From Nocardia neocaledoniensis (lineage in GTDB: Bacteria; Actinomycetota; Actinomycetes; Mycobacteriales; Mycobacteriaceae): a stretch of DNA of 32,466 bases. Each line of letters starts with the position of its first letter. The stretch's first letter is position 1. The notes under the pieces are model-generated. The model saw only the letters and a list, made by a program, of their open reading frames with translations. It was not told where the DNA came from and made no database searches. Shown piece after piece: positions 18,077 through 26,051 of the stretch. Made by a program: the position numbers and the translations under genes. The stretch is from positions 1 to 32,466 of the forward strand of contig NZ_JARWOJ010000353.1 of NCBI RefSeq assembly GCF_029868625.1, read 5' to 3'.

Positions 18077-18649
18077 CTACAAGCAGCGCAGGGCGGTCTC
18101 GGCGATCGCCTCGAGGGTGGCCCGGTCCGCACCGCCGCGCGCGGCCACGCGCATGCCGCCGATGGTCGCGGTGAGGAACTGGGCGAGGTCGCGGGCGGGG
18201 CGCTCGGTGGTGATGTCGCCGGCGCGCTGGCCCTGGCGGAGGGTGGCGGTGAGCGCGTCGAGGCGCCGTTCATGGTCGGTATCCAGCGTCGCGCGGACGG
18301 CGGGGTCGCGCGGGGCGAGCTCGATCGTGGAATTGACCACCAGGCAGCCCGTCGGGTCCTCGTCGGGCGCGTCGGCGACCTGGCGCAGAACGGCGCGCAG
18401 GCGCTCGCGGGCAGGCTCGTCGCGGTCGAGGATCTCGAAGATCGACGCGTTCTTGGTCGTCATGTAGCGGCGCAGCGCGCGCTCGAACAGGTCGTGCTTG
18501 CTGGTGAAGGTGTTGTAGATGCTGCTGCGGCCGAGGCCTGTTGCCGCGCAGAGGTCCTGGGTGGAGGTCGCTTCGTAACCCGCCGACCAGAAGGCGCGCA
18601 TGGCGGCATCGATCGCACGGTCCTCGTCGAATTCCTTGGGGCGGGCCAT
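18077..18649 (-). CDS. TetR-family repressor of the MFS gene
   Basis: A 190-residue regulator with the TetR helix-turn-helix at about 24-58 (TSTQDLCAATGLGRSSIYNTF) and a helical ligand domain. The ligand half contains DEDPTGCLVVNSTIEL, seen in TetR_C families related to YcdC/AcrR-type regulators. The ATG at 18649 has no ribosome binding site, but TACGGT lies seven bases upstream (18662-18657), indicating a leaderless transcript. A perfect-arm operator lies directly upstream of that -10 and a second copy precedes the MFS gene, so both autoregulation and control of the pump are expected. The inducer cannot be inferred. Confidence 0.9.
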   Translation of the reverse strand: MARPKEFDEDRAIDAAMRAFWSAGYEATSTQDLCAATGLGRSSIYNTFTSKHDLFERALRRYMTTKNASIFEILDRDEPARERLRAVLRQVADAPDEDPTGCLVVNSTIELAPRDPAVRATLDTDHERRLDALTATLRQGQRAGDITTERPARDLAQFLTATIGGMRVAARGGADRATLEAIAETALRCL

Positions 18650-18667
18650 GGGGTGGACCGTAGCACG

Positions 18668-18689
18668 TTTTGGATACATCAGTCCAAAA
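18668..18689. promoter_or_regulatory. TetR operator copy 2 (before tetR)
   Basis: A 22-base dyad with perfect arms TTTTGGA (18668-18674) and TCCAAAA (18683-18689). It lies five bases upstream of the candidate tetR -10 (TACGGT, 18662-18657), covering the -35 zone. It also sits 59 bases before the divergent membrane-protein gene at 18748, which might therefore be affected. Confidence 0.8.
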
Positions 18690-18747
18690 TAGGCGGGCGC
18701 GGGGTGATCGAAACCGGGCGGGCGACGAGCTAGCGTCGAGAGGCGTG

Positions 18748-20733
18748 ATGGCAGCCCTGCGACTCGACTCGCCACCGCGGACCGCGCCGCCGACGCGTTC
18801 GAGGGGCCGCGCGCCGACGGCGCGCACGGTGCTCCTCGTCGCCCTCGGTCTGGTCCTCGCCCAGCTGGCGTCACGGGCCTGGGTCGCCGCGTCCGGGTAC
18901 TTCTACTGGGACGACTTCATCCTGATCGGCGAGGCGGGCAGGCATCCGCTGTGGTCGGCGGAGCTGCTGTTCACCAGCCACGATGGGCACGTGATGCCCC
19001 TGGCCTTCGCGCTGACCTGGCTGGTCACCGAGGTCGCGCCGCTGCGCTGGGGTGCCGCCGCCGCGGTGCTGCTCGTGCTGCAACTGCTCGCCTCGCTGGC
19101 GGTGCTGCGGCTGCTGGTCGTGCTGCTCGGGTGGCGGGTCAGGATGCTCGGACCATTGCTCTTCTTCCTGTTCGTGCCGTTGACCGTGCCCGCCTTCGCG
19201 TGGTGGTCGGCGGCGGTGAACGCCCTGCCGCTGCAGTTCGCGCTCGCCTGGGTGAGTGCGGACGCGGTCCTGCTGGCACGCACCGGGCGGCGGCGGCACG
19301 CGGTGTCGGGGGCGGCGGTGTTCGCGGTCGCGCTGCTGTTCTTCGAGAAGGCCGTGGTGGTGTTGCCGGTGGCCGTGGCCATCGTGGCGTTGCTCGCCTA
19401 CGTCACCGGTGCGCCGGTGCGCGCGGCCGTCCGGCGCGGGGCCGCGCTGTGGACGGCGGCCGGTGCGGTCCTGCTGGCCTGGTCGGCGTTCTTCCTGCTG
19501 GTCATCCAGCGCCCGCGCGGACTGTCGCGCCCCGAGAACCCCGCCGCCCTGCTGCGCCAGGCACTCTCGGACGGCCTCGTGCCCACGCTCGTCGGCGGTC
19601 CGTGGCGCTGGGAACGCTGGCAGCCCGCGACGCCATGGGCGGACCCGCCCGGTCTCGCCGTCGCTGTGTGCTGGGCGGCATTGATCCTGTTCGCGGCGTG
19701 GACGATTCGTCATCGGGTCCGCGTCGTCGCCGTCTGGGCGTGTGCCGCGGCCTACGTCGTCCTGACCGTCGCTCCGGTGGTCGCCCTGCGCGACGGCCCC
19801 GGCACGGCCGCCCTGCTGCTGCAATCCATCCGGTATTTCGCCGATTTCGCCGTCATCGCGAGTGCGGGCCTGGCGCTGCTCCTGGCCGCCGGACCCCGGG
19901 GATCGACCGCGACCTCCGGTTCACGTGGGGTAACGACGGCCACCGACCGGGCTGCGATCATCGGCCGGTCGGTCGATACCGGTCGTCCCGTAGCCGATCC
20001 AGAAGACCCGGCGGGTGCGTATCGCGAGCGGGCCGCGCTCGACGGTGGTTCGTCGGGCGGCTCTCGGCCGCTGTCCGGATTCCGTCGTCGTGCGGTGCGG
20101 CGAGGCGTGGGTCTCGCGGTCGCGGTGGCCTTCGTGGCGAGCAGCCTGTACTCGACCGTCACATTCACCCGCGCCTGGGAGCCGAGCCCGGCCCGGACCT
20201 ATGTCACCGGAGTCCGGGCCGCGCTCCCGGCATCGGACGCCCCGCTGCTCCCGCAGGAAGTGCCGTGGAATGTGCTCAACCCCTTGGCCTTTCCGCAGAA
20301 CATGACCGATCACGTCTTCGCTCCGCTGGCCGGCCCCGACACCTTCGCGCGGTCGACCTCGCACCTGCGCATGTTCACCGACGCGGGCGAACTCGTCGAC
20401 GCGCAGGTGTGGTGGAACCGCTCGACCGTGCCAGGCCCCGAGCCGGGATGCGGGTATCGGGTGCCGGGCGGCTCGGCGGTGCGGCTGCCGCTGGACGGTC
20501 CCATGCAGACCAGGGAGTGGACCGCCCAGCTGAACTACCTGGCCGATCGGGACGGGACGATCGCGGTGTCGTTCGAGGGCGGCGCCGAAACGGTCGCCGA
20601 GGTGCGTGCCGGCCTGCACCCGGTCTATCTGCGCATGCTCGGCGGCGGATCGGCCCTGCGCGTGCGGGCGCTCACCCCCGGCCTCGACCTGTGCCTCGGC
20701 ACCGGCCCCGTCGGGGTCGTCGCACACGGCTGA
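18748..20733 (+). CDS. GT-C-like polytopic membrane protein, function unknown
   Basis: A 661-residue membrane protein. A basic N-terminus is followed by a helix (27-47) and a loop with the acidic pair D55-D56 in YFYWDDFILIGE, then FTSHDGHVMPLAF, an arrangement like the catalytic first loop of GT-C glycosyltransferases. About ten helices follow. A long hydrophilic, low-complexity loop (about 383-452) precedes a last helix (453-470) and a roughly 190-residue extracytoplasmic domain with one Cys pair candidate. A cell-envelope glycosyltransferase is a reasonable guess, but I do not recognise the subfamily. The start is ATG at 18748 (GTG at 18745 is possible) with GAGAGG five bases upstream. treZ begins 44 bases downstream. 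Confidence 0.72.
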   Translation: MAALRLDSPPRTAPPTRSRGRAPTARTVLLVALGLVLAQLASRAWVAASGYFYWDDFILIGEAGRHPLWSAELLFTSHDGHVMPLAFALTWLVTEVAPLRWGAAAAVLLVLQLLASLAVLRLLVVLLGWRVRMLGPLLFFLFVPLTVPAFAWWSAAVNALPLQFALAWVSADAVLLARTGRRRHAVSGAAVFAVALLFFEKAVVVLPVAVAIVALLAYVTGAPVRAAVRRGAALWTAAGAVLLAWSAFFLLVIQRPRGLSRPENPAALLRQALSDGLVPTLVGGPWRWERWQPATPWADPPGLAVAVCWAALILFAAWTIRHRVRVVAVWACAAAYVVLTVAPVVALRDGPGTAALLLQSIRYFADFAVIASAGLALLLAAGPRGSTATSGSRGVTTATDRAAIIGRSVDTGRPVADPEDPAGAYRERAALDGGSSGGSRPLSGFRRRAVRRGVGLAVAVAFVASSLYSTVTFTRAWEPSPARTYVTGVRAALPASDAPLLPQEVPWNVLNPLAFPQNMTDHVFAPLAGPDTFARSTSHLRMFTDAGELVDAQVWWNRSTVPGPEPGCGYRVPGGSAVRLPLDGPMQTREWTAQLNYLADRDGTIAVSFEGGAETVAEVRAGLHPVYLRMLGGGSALRVRALTPGLDLCLGTGPVGVVAHG

Positions 20734-20777
20734 CAGGTCGGCCTGCCCGATCACCGTCCGCGTGCGATGCTGGGGCC

Positions 20778-22529
20778 ATGAGGCAGTTTCGGGTGTGGGC
20801 GCCGGCGGCGGGGGCGGTGCGGCTGCAGCTGGACGAGGTGGACCACCCGATGCGCCGCAACGGCGGCGGCTGGTGGTCGGTCACCGTCGAGGCAGGCCAG
20901 GGCGCCAGATACGGGTTCCTGATCGACGACGATCCGACCGTCCTGCCCGACCCGCGCTCGCCGCGCCAACCCGACGGTGTCCACGCGCCCTCGGCCGTGC
21001 ACGACCTCGACCCCGACGCCTGGACCGATCACGGCTGGACCGGGCGTCAACTCGCCGGATCGGTGTTCTACGAGCTGCACATCGGGACCTTCACGCCGGA
21101 GGGCACCTTCGACGCGGCCATCGGGCGACTCGATCACCTCGTGACCCTCGGCGTCACCACCGTGGAACTCATGCCGGTCAACGCCTTCGACGGCACCCAC
21201 AACTGGGGTTACGACGGCGTGCTCTGGTACGCGGTGCAGGAGAGCTACGGCGGTCCCGACGGCCTGCAGCGGTTCGTCGACGCCTGCCATGGCCGTGGCC
21301 TGGCGGTCTGCCTCGACGTCGTCTACAACCATCTCGGTCCCTCCGGCAACTACCTGCCGCGCTTCGGTCCCTATCTCAGCGAGGGCCGCAACACCTGGGG
21401 TCAGAGCGTCAACCTGGACGGCCCCGGATCCGACGCGGTGCGCCGCCACATCATCGACAACGCCCTGCGCTGGCTGCGGGACTTCCACCTCGACGCGCTG
21501 CGCCTGGACGCCGTGCACGCGCTGGTCGACCGCACCGCGATCCATCTGCTCGAGGAACTGACCGTCGAAACCGCCGCCCTGTCGGCGCATCTGGGCCGCC
21601 CGCTCAGCCTGATCGCCGAGAGCGACCTCAACGACCCGCGCCTGATCACCCCGCGCGCCGCCGGCGGGTACGGGCTCACCGGCCAGTGGAACGACGACCT
21701 GCACCACGCCGTGCACACCGCCGTCTCCGGCGAACGCCAGGGCTACTACGCCGATTTCGGTTCCCTGGCCTGTCTCGCCCAGACGCTGACGCACGGCTTC
21801 TTCCACGCCGGAACCTATTCCAGTTTCCGCGGCCGCACGCACGGCGTCCCGCTGCGTCGCGACCTGATCCCCGGCAGCGCGCTGCTCGGCTACACCTGCA
21901 CCCACGACCAGATCGGCAACCGGGCGCTCGGCGACCGCCCGAGCGCGTATCTCACGCCCGGCCAGCTGGCGGTGAAGGCGGCGCTCGTGCTGCTCTCGGC
22001 CGGCACCCCGATGCTGTTCATGGGCGAGGAGTGGGGCGCGCGCACCCCGTTCCAGTTCTTCACCTCGCACACCGACCCGGACGTCGCCGCGGCCACCGCC
22101 GCAGGCAGGCGCGCCGAGTTCGCCGAGCACGGATGGGCCACCGACGAGGTCCCCGACCCGCAGGACCCGGCCACCTTCACCCGCTCGACGCTCGACTGGA
22201 CCGAACCGACCCACGAACCACACGCCCGCCTGCTGGCCTGCTACCGCGCCCTGCTCGCCCTCCGCAAGACCAGGCCCGAGTTCGGTGACCCCTGGCTGGA
22301 GCGGGTCTGGGCCGACTACGACGAGGCACGGCGCTGGTTCGTGCTGCGGCGTGGCCGGGTCTCGGTGGTGTGCAACCTGGCCGAGGACGAGGCCGTGATC
22401 CCGGTGCACGGCCGGGTTCTGCTCGCCTGGGCGCCCGCCACCGAATCCGGTGCGGGAACGCTCATCTCGGGCCACAGCTTCGCCGTCCTGGAGGAGGGTG
22501 ACGGCGCGGGCACCGTGGTCACCGAATGA
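20778..22529 (+). CDS. treZ: Malto-oligosyltrehalose trehalohydrolase
   Basis: This 583-residue cytoplasmic GH13 enzyme cleaves the terminal trehalose from maltooligosyl-trehalose, the second step of the TreY-TreZ route from glycogen or maltodextrin to trehalose. An N-terminal beta-sandwich (FRVWAPAAGAVRLQLD) is followed by a (beta/alpha)8 barrel with the four GH13 regions: DVVYNHLGPSGNY, LRLDAVHAL (nucleophile D244), LIAESDLNDPR (acid/base E281) and CTHDQIGNRALG (D377). A C-terminal beta domain follows. The start is ATG at 20778; a ribosome binding site is poor and GATGCT lies six bases upstream, so the mRNA may be leaderless. A good terminator hairpin follows. TreY is encoded at 29763-32183 on the other strand. 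Confidence 0.96.
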   Translation: MRQFRVWAPAAGAVRLQLDEVDHPMRRNGGGWWSVTVEAGQGARYGFLIDDDPTVLPDPRSPRQPDGVHAPSAVHDLDPDAWTDHGWTGRQLAGSVFYELHIGTFTPEGTFDAAIGRLDHLVTLGVTTVELMPVNAFDGTHNWGYDGVLWYAVQESYGGPDGLQRFVDACHGRGLAVCLDVVYNHLGPSGNYLPRFGPYLSEGRNTWGQSVNLDGPGSDAVRRHIIDNALRWLRDFHLDALRLDAVHALVDRTAIHLLEELTVETAALSAHLGRPLSLIAESDLNDPRLITPRAAGGYGLTGQWNDDLHHAVHTAVSGERQGYYADFGSLACLAQTLTHGFFHAGTYSSFRGRTHGVPLRRDLIPGSALLGYTCTHDQIGNRALGDRPSAYLTPGQLAVKAALVLLSAGTPMLFMGEEWGARTPFQFFTSHTDPDVAAATAAGRRAEFAEHGWATDEVPDPQDPATFTRSTLDWTEPTHEPHARLLACYRALLALRKTRPEFGDPWLERVWADYDEARRWFVLRRGRVSVVCNLAEDEAVIPVHGRVLLAWAPATESGAGTLISGHSFAVLEEGDGAGTVVTE

Positions 22530-22547
22530 CCGGGCAAGGGCACAGCT

Positions 22548-22577
22548 AGGGCACGGTCGTTCACCGACCGTTGCCCT
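22548..22577 (+). terminator. Terminator hairpin after treZ
   Basis: AGGGCA plus CGGTCG (22548-22559) pairs with CGACCG plus TTGCCCT (22565-22577) around a five-base loop, with one bulged T. It starts 18 bases after the treZ stop and ends 28 bases before the next gene. Confidence 0.65.
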
Positions 22578-22605
22578 GGCGAACAGACGTCCGTACGGTA
22601 ATACG

Positions 22606-23859
22606 ATGAGCAACGACGCTTACGGGCAGGACAGTGCTGCCCTTCCGGCCGGTGTCGGCGGTTTCGCCCCGGCCGGATTCGGTCCCCTGGTGCGCGCCTT
22701 CGCCACCTTGATCGGCCATCGCCGCGGCGCGGGCGGCGCCATCGCGATCCATCGTCACGGCGAGCCCCTCGCCCACGTCTGGGCCGGCAGCGCGGGGAAT
22801 CAGCGCCCGTGGACGGCCGACACCGGCGCCATCGTGTTCTCCGCGACCAAGGGCGTCACGGCGACCGTCATCCACCGGCTAACCGATCGCGGACTCATCG
22901 ATTACCGCGCGCCCGTCGCCGAGTACTGGCCGCGCTTCGCGGCCAACGGCAAGGGCGACATCACCGTCGCCGACGTCCTCACCCACCGCGCCGGGCTGTC
23001 CGCGCTGGGCGCGGTCGCCGACACCGCCGCCGAATCCCTTGATCACGAGCTGATGGAGGACCGGCTGGCGCTGGCCGCCCCCGACCGGCTGCGCGGCGTC
23101 CCGACCTACCACGCGCTCACCTATGGCTGGCTGCTCGCCGGCTTGGCCAGGGCGGTCACCGGGCAGTCGATGAGCGCGCTGATCCGGGCCGAGGTCACCG
23201 AACCGCTCGGCATCGACGGCATCCACCTCGGTCGCCCGCCCGCGGGTTCCTCGACCGAATACGCGCCACTGGCCGGTGCGCACCTGAGCCTGGCGGGGCA
23301 CCCGATCGCCGCCGGCGTCCTGAACCGGGTCGGGCAGTGGGTCCCCGGCCCCCTCGGCGCCGCCTCCCGCTGCCTGTTCGTCCCCGGCCTCAACACCATC
23401 CTCGACGGCGACGAGCCGACCATCCTGGACACCGAGATGCCCGCGGGCAACGGCGTGTGCACAGCCTCGGCGCTGGCCAGGATGTACGCCGCGCTCGCCG
23501 ACGGCGTCACCGTCGACGGGCGGCCGTACCTGCGCCCCGAGACGCACCGGGCCATCCGCCGGGTGCAGACCTACCGGCTCGACCACGCCCTGTTCTACAT
23601 CCCGATGATGTGGCGCCTGGGCTACCACTCGGTGCCGGTGCCCGGCGCGCGCACCGGATTCGGCCATATCGGCCTCGGCGGGTCCTTCGGCTGGGTCGAT
23701 CCGCAATCGGGTCTCTCGGTCGCCTTCGTGCACAACCGGCTCGACCAGTCCCTGCTGGCCTACGACCAGGTCGCGATGGGCTGGTTGCTGCCACTGGCCG
23801 TCGCGGGCGCGCACGCCACCCGCGGCCGCGGGACGAAGATCGACCGCGCGGCCGCGTGA
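22606..23859 (+). CDS. Serine beta-lactamase-fold hydrolase (EstB/LACTB-like)
   Basis: A 417-residue protein of the beta-lactamase/class C PBP superfamily. The nucleophile motif is S79-A-T-K82 in IVFSATKGV, the second motif is Y168 in YHALTYGW, and a Gly-rich third motif GHIGLGGSFGW lies near the C-terminus. Family members of this kind in actinobacteria are mostly esterases or lipases acting on small acyl esters; true beta-lactam resistance is unlikely. There is no signal peptide or membrane segment, so it is probably cytoplasmic. The ATG at 22606 lacks a clear ribosome binding site, but TACGGT lies six bases upstream, suggesting a leaderless transcript. It converges on ilvA with only four bases between stops. 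Confidence 0.87.
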   Translation: MSNDAYGQDSAALPAGVGGFAPAGFGPLVRAFATLIGHRRGAGGAIAIHRHGEPLAHVWAGSAGNQRPWTADTGAIVFSATKGVTATVIHRLTDRGLIDYRAPVAEYWPRFAANGKGDITVADVLTHRAGLSALGAVADTAAESLDHELMEDRLALAAPDRLRGVPTYHALTYGWLLAGLARAVTGQSMSALIRAEVTEPLGIDGIHLGRPPAGSSTEYAPLAGAHLSLAGHPIAAGVLNRVGQWVPGPLGAASRCLFVPGLNTILDGDEPTILDTEMPAGNGVCTASALARMYAALADGVTVDGRPYLRPETHRAIRRVQTYRLDHALFYIPMMWRLGYHSVPVPGARTGFGHIGLGGSFGWVDPQSGLSVAFVHNRLDQSLLAYDQVAMGWLLPLAVAGAHATRGRGTKIDRAAA

Positions 23860-23863
23860 TCGC

Positions 23864-25216
23864 TCAGGTCAGGTAGCGGTACGCCGGAGACCCCGGTTCC
23901 AGGCGCTCGGCCTGGATCGGGGACTCCTCGATGCGGTGCAGCAGCGACGCCAGATCGTCGGTGGCGCCGAGCTCGATGCCGACCAGCGCCGCCCCGGTCT
24001 CCCGGTTGTTGCGCTTGACGTACTCGAACATGGTGATGTCGTCGTCCGGGCCGAGGACATCGTCGAGGAACCGGCGCAGCGCCCCTGGCTCCTGCGGGAA
24101 GTCGACCAGGAAGTAGTGCTTCAGGCCACGGTGCACCAGCGAGCGCTCGATGATCTCGCCGTACCGCGAGACATCGTTGTTGCCGCCCGAGACCAGCACG
24201 ACCACCGTCGACCCCGGCTCGACATCGATCTCGGCCAGCGCCGCGGTGGCGAGCGCACCCGCGGGCTCGGCGATGATGCCCTCGTTCTGGTAGAGATCGA
24301 GCATGGCGGTGCAGATGGCGCCCTCGTCGATCTGCATCATCCGGAACGACGCTGTGCCGGAGGGGGATTCGCTGGTGACCAGCAGGGGCAGCGAGGCGTG
24401 CGAGACCACCCGGCCGCCGAAGGACGCGGCCGCCTGGTAGGGCAGATCGCCGATGCGGCGCACGGCGGCGCCGTCGACGAACGGGTCGATCTCGGGCAGC
24501 GTCACCGGACCGCGGGCCACCAGCGCCGCGGTCATCGACGCCGCGCCGGCGGGCTCGACGCCGAGCAGGCCGGTCCGCGGCGCGCGCTCGCGCAGGTAGG
24601 TACCGATGCCGGCGAGGCACCCGCCACCACCGACCGGCACGATCACCAGATCCGGCGCGGTGCCGAGCTGTTCGAGGAATTCGGCGGCGATGGTGCCCTG
24701 CCCCGCGGCGGTGCGTGGATCGTCGAAGGGCGGCACCATGGTCGCGCCCGTGCGGGCGACATCGTCGGCGGCGGCCGCGGCGGCCGCGTCGTAGGTCTCG
24801 CCGACGGCGATCAGTTCCACGAACTCGCCACCGTGCACGCGGATGCGGTCGCGCTTCTGCTTCGGGGTGGTGGTCGGCACGTAGATGCGCCCGCGCACAC
24901 CCATGGCCCGGCAGGCGAAGGCCACACCCTGCGCGTGGTTGCCCGCGCTGGCCGCGACGACACCCGCGGCACGTTCGGTGGCGGTGAGCTGGACCATCAG
25001 GTTGTAGGCGCCGCGCAGCTTGTACGAGCGCACCGCGGTGAGGTCCTCGCGCTTGAGATACACCTGCGCGCCGGTGCTCGCCGACAGCCGCGGGGAGAAC
25101 TGCAGCGGCGTCGGCTCGATGATGTCGGAAATTCGCTTGGCGGCGGCGTCGATCTCGTCCGCGGTCAGCGGCGGACGGGTTACGGACACTTCGGCGACGT
25201 CAGCGATGGGGGACAC
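23864..25216 (-). CDS. ilvA: Threonine dehydratase (threonine deaminase), short form
   Basis: A 450-residue PLP enzyme that deaminates threonine to 2-oxobutanoate, the first committed step of isoleucine synthesis. PLP Lys K66 lies in VRSYKLRGA; other landmarks are SAGNHAQG, the phosphate-binding PVGGGGCLAG and SGGNNDVSRYGE. A single ACT-like regulatory domain at about 366-450 (HYFLVDFPQEPGALRRF) resembles the one in M. tuberculosis IlvA and suggests isoleucine feedback control. The GTG at 25216 has no ribosome binding site but TAGCAT lies seven bases upstream, consistent with a leaderless mRNA; a downstream GTG in EVSVTRPP is the alternative. Residues about 270-295 look like an insertion relative to the mycobacterial protein as I remember it. 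Confidence 0.94.
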   Translation of the reverse strand: MSPIADVAEVSVTRPPLTADEIDAAAKRISDIIEPTPLQFSPRLSASTGAQVYLKREDLTAVRSYKLRGAYNLMVQLTATERAAGVVAASAGNHAQGVAFACRAMGVRGRIYVPTTTPKQKRDRIRVHGGEFVELIAVGETYDAAAAAAADDVARTGATMVPPFDDPRTAAGQGTIAAEFLEQLGTAPDLVIVPVGGGGCLAGIGTYLRERAPRTGLLGVEPAGAASMTAALVARGPVTLPEIDPFVDGAAVRRIGDLPYQAAASFGGRVVSHASLPLLVTSESPSGTASFRMMQIDEGAICTAMLDLYQNEGIIAEPAGALATAALAEIDVEPGSTVVVLVSGGNNDVSRYGEIIERSLVHRGLKHYFLVDFPQEPGALRRFLDDVLGPDDDITMFEYVKRNNRETGAALVGIELGATDDLASLLHRIEESPIQAERLEPGSPAYRYLT

Positions 25217-25223
25217 CCGGTAA

Positions 25224-25229
25224 ATGCTA
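25224..25229 (-). promoter_or_regulatory. Candidate -10 box of ilvA (leaderless start)
   Basis: TAGCAT on the minus strand ends seven bases before the ilvA GTG, which puts transcription start at or next to the first codon. No -35 is apparent. Confidence 0.45.
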
Positions 25230-25255
25230 CCGAGGCGGGTCGGGCGCCCCGCGAC

Positions 25256-25290
25256 TGCTCCCGCCGCGGGGTGTCACGGCGGCGGGAGCA
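25256..25290 (-). terminator. Terminator hairpin after the ddn-like gene
   Basis: TGCTCCCGCCGC (25256-25267) pairs perfectly with GCGGCGGGAGCA (25279-25290) around an 11-base loop. It starts 14 bases after the stop of the upstream minus-strand gene and lies just before the ilvA promoter, so it probably insulates the two. Confidence 0.7.
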
Positions 25291-25304
25291 CTGATACGCC
25301 GAGG

Positions 25305-25739
25305 TCAGCGCGGGGTGAGGACGAAGACCGGGATCTCGCGATCGGTCTTCTTCTGGTATTCGGCGTAGTCGGGCCAGACCGCGACCGCGCGATCCCACCA
25401 CAGCGCCTTCTCCTCGCCGAAGACCTCGCGCGCGGTGTAGTCCTTGTTGACGGTCCCGTCGCGCAGCTCGACGTGCGGCTCGGCCTTGATATTGAAGTAC
25501 CAGACGGGATGCTTCGGCGCCCCGCCCAGCGACGCGACGACGGCGTACTCACCGTCGTGCTCGACCCGCATGAGCGGCGTCTTGCGCAGCTTGCCGGTCT
25601 TGGCGCCCTTGGTGGTGAGCAGGATGACGGGCTTGCCCTGCAGTGAGGTGCCGTCGGCTCCGCCGGAGTTCTCGTAGGTCTCGGCCTGGGTGCGTGCCCA
25701 ATCGGAAGTGCTCGGTGCGTACTCTCCAGTCAGTGGCAT
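25305..25739 (-). CDS. Deazaflavin (F420)-dependent nitroreductase family protein
   Basis: A 144-residue split-barrel protein of the Ddn family (M. tuberculosis Ddn, Rv1558). Typical features are [22 protein letters not shown], which contacts the F420 phosphate, then [20 protein letters not shown] and [13 protein letters not shown], with a Trp/Tyr-rich C-terminus ([13 protein letters not shown]). Physiological members reduce quinones or other substrates with F420H2, and the native substrate here is unknown. The ATG at 25739 is preceded only by a weak GCAGG. From memory, M. tuberculosis has a Ddn homologue next to ilvA, so the pairing appears conserved. It is divergent from the small membrane protein at 25836. 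Confidence 0.9.
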   Translation of the reverse strand: MPLTGEYAPSTSDWARTQAETYENSGGADGTSLQGKPVILLTTKGAKTGKLRKTPLMRVEHDGEYAVVASLGGAPKHPVWYFNIKAEPHVELRDGTVNKDYTAREVFGEEKALWWDRAVAVWPDYAEYQKKTDREIPVFVLTPR

Positions 25740-25792
25740 GACCTGCACAACGATCCGTCCGCGTGTGATGTTCCCGATAGGTCCCGAGTGGA

Positions 25793-25829
25793 AAGTTCGG
25801 TGGCCCGAACTTCGGAATGCGCCTATCCT
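25793..25829 (+). promoter_or_regulatory. 8-bp-arm operator and -10 box in the divergent gap
   Basis: AAGTTCGG (25793-25800) and CCGAACTT (25805-25812) are perfect arms around four bases. A -10-like TATCCT (25824-25829) follows and ends six bases before the ATG at 25836, indicating a leaderless mRNA for the small membrane protein. The dyad covers the -35 zone, where a regulator would block or aid polymerase, and it also lies upstream of the divergent ddn-like gene. Confidence 0.55.
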
Positions 25830-25835
25830 GTGTGC

Positions 25836-26051
25836 ATGGCAGTGGTCACCCCATCGGCAGCGCGCGCGACAGTCGACATCGCGGGCAGCGCCTGGCCGGT
25901 CTACAAGCTCGAGGCGCTGGTCGCCGGGCTGGTCGTCGGTGCCCTGCTGCTGCTCATCGTCGGCTCGGCGCAGACCGCCGTGCTGGTCGCGGCCGCGGTC
26001 GCCACCGCGCGCTGGACCGTCGGGGCCGTCCGGGCGCATTCACTCCGCTAG
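25836..26051 (+). CDS. Small two-helix membrane protein, unknown function
   Basis: A 71-residue protein with two predicted helices (about 27-43 and 45-62), a Pro/Ala-rich N-terminus and a basic C-terminus ending in RAHSLR. I do not recognise a family. The start is the ATG at 25836, chosen because a TATCCT -10 box ends six bases upstream; an earlier ATG at 25788 would place the dyad and -10 inside the gene. Its last 12 bases overlap the 3' end of the convergent LuxR-family gene. Codon usage is GC3-rich and similar to that of its neighbours, which supports a real gene. Confidence 0.65.
   Translation: MAVVTPSAARATVDIAGSAWPVYKLEALVAGLVVGALLLLIVGSAQTAVLVAAAVATARWTVGAVRAHSLR

Noticed and set aside
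18951..20777. Long upstream extension of the treZ frame across the membrane-protein gene
   Set aside because: The extension is Arg/Gly/Ala-rich shadow sequence of the gene at 18748-20733. The TreZ domain begins exactly at the ATG at 20778.
22606..23859. Beta-lactam resistance gene
   Set aside because: The SxxK and Tyr motifs show the fold, but there is no signal peptide and the sequence resembles esterase-type members, so a resistance role is not supported.
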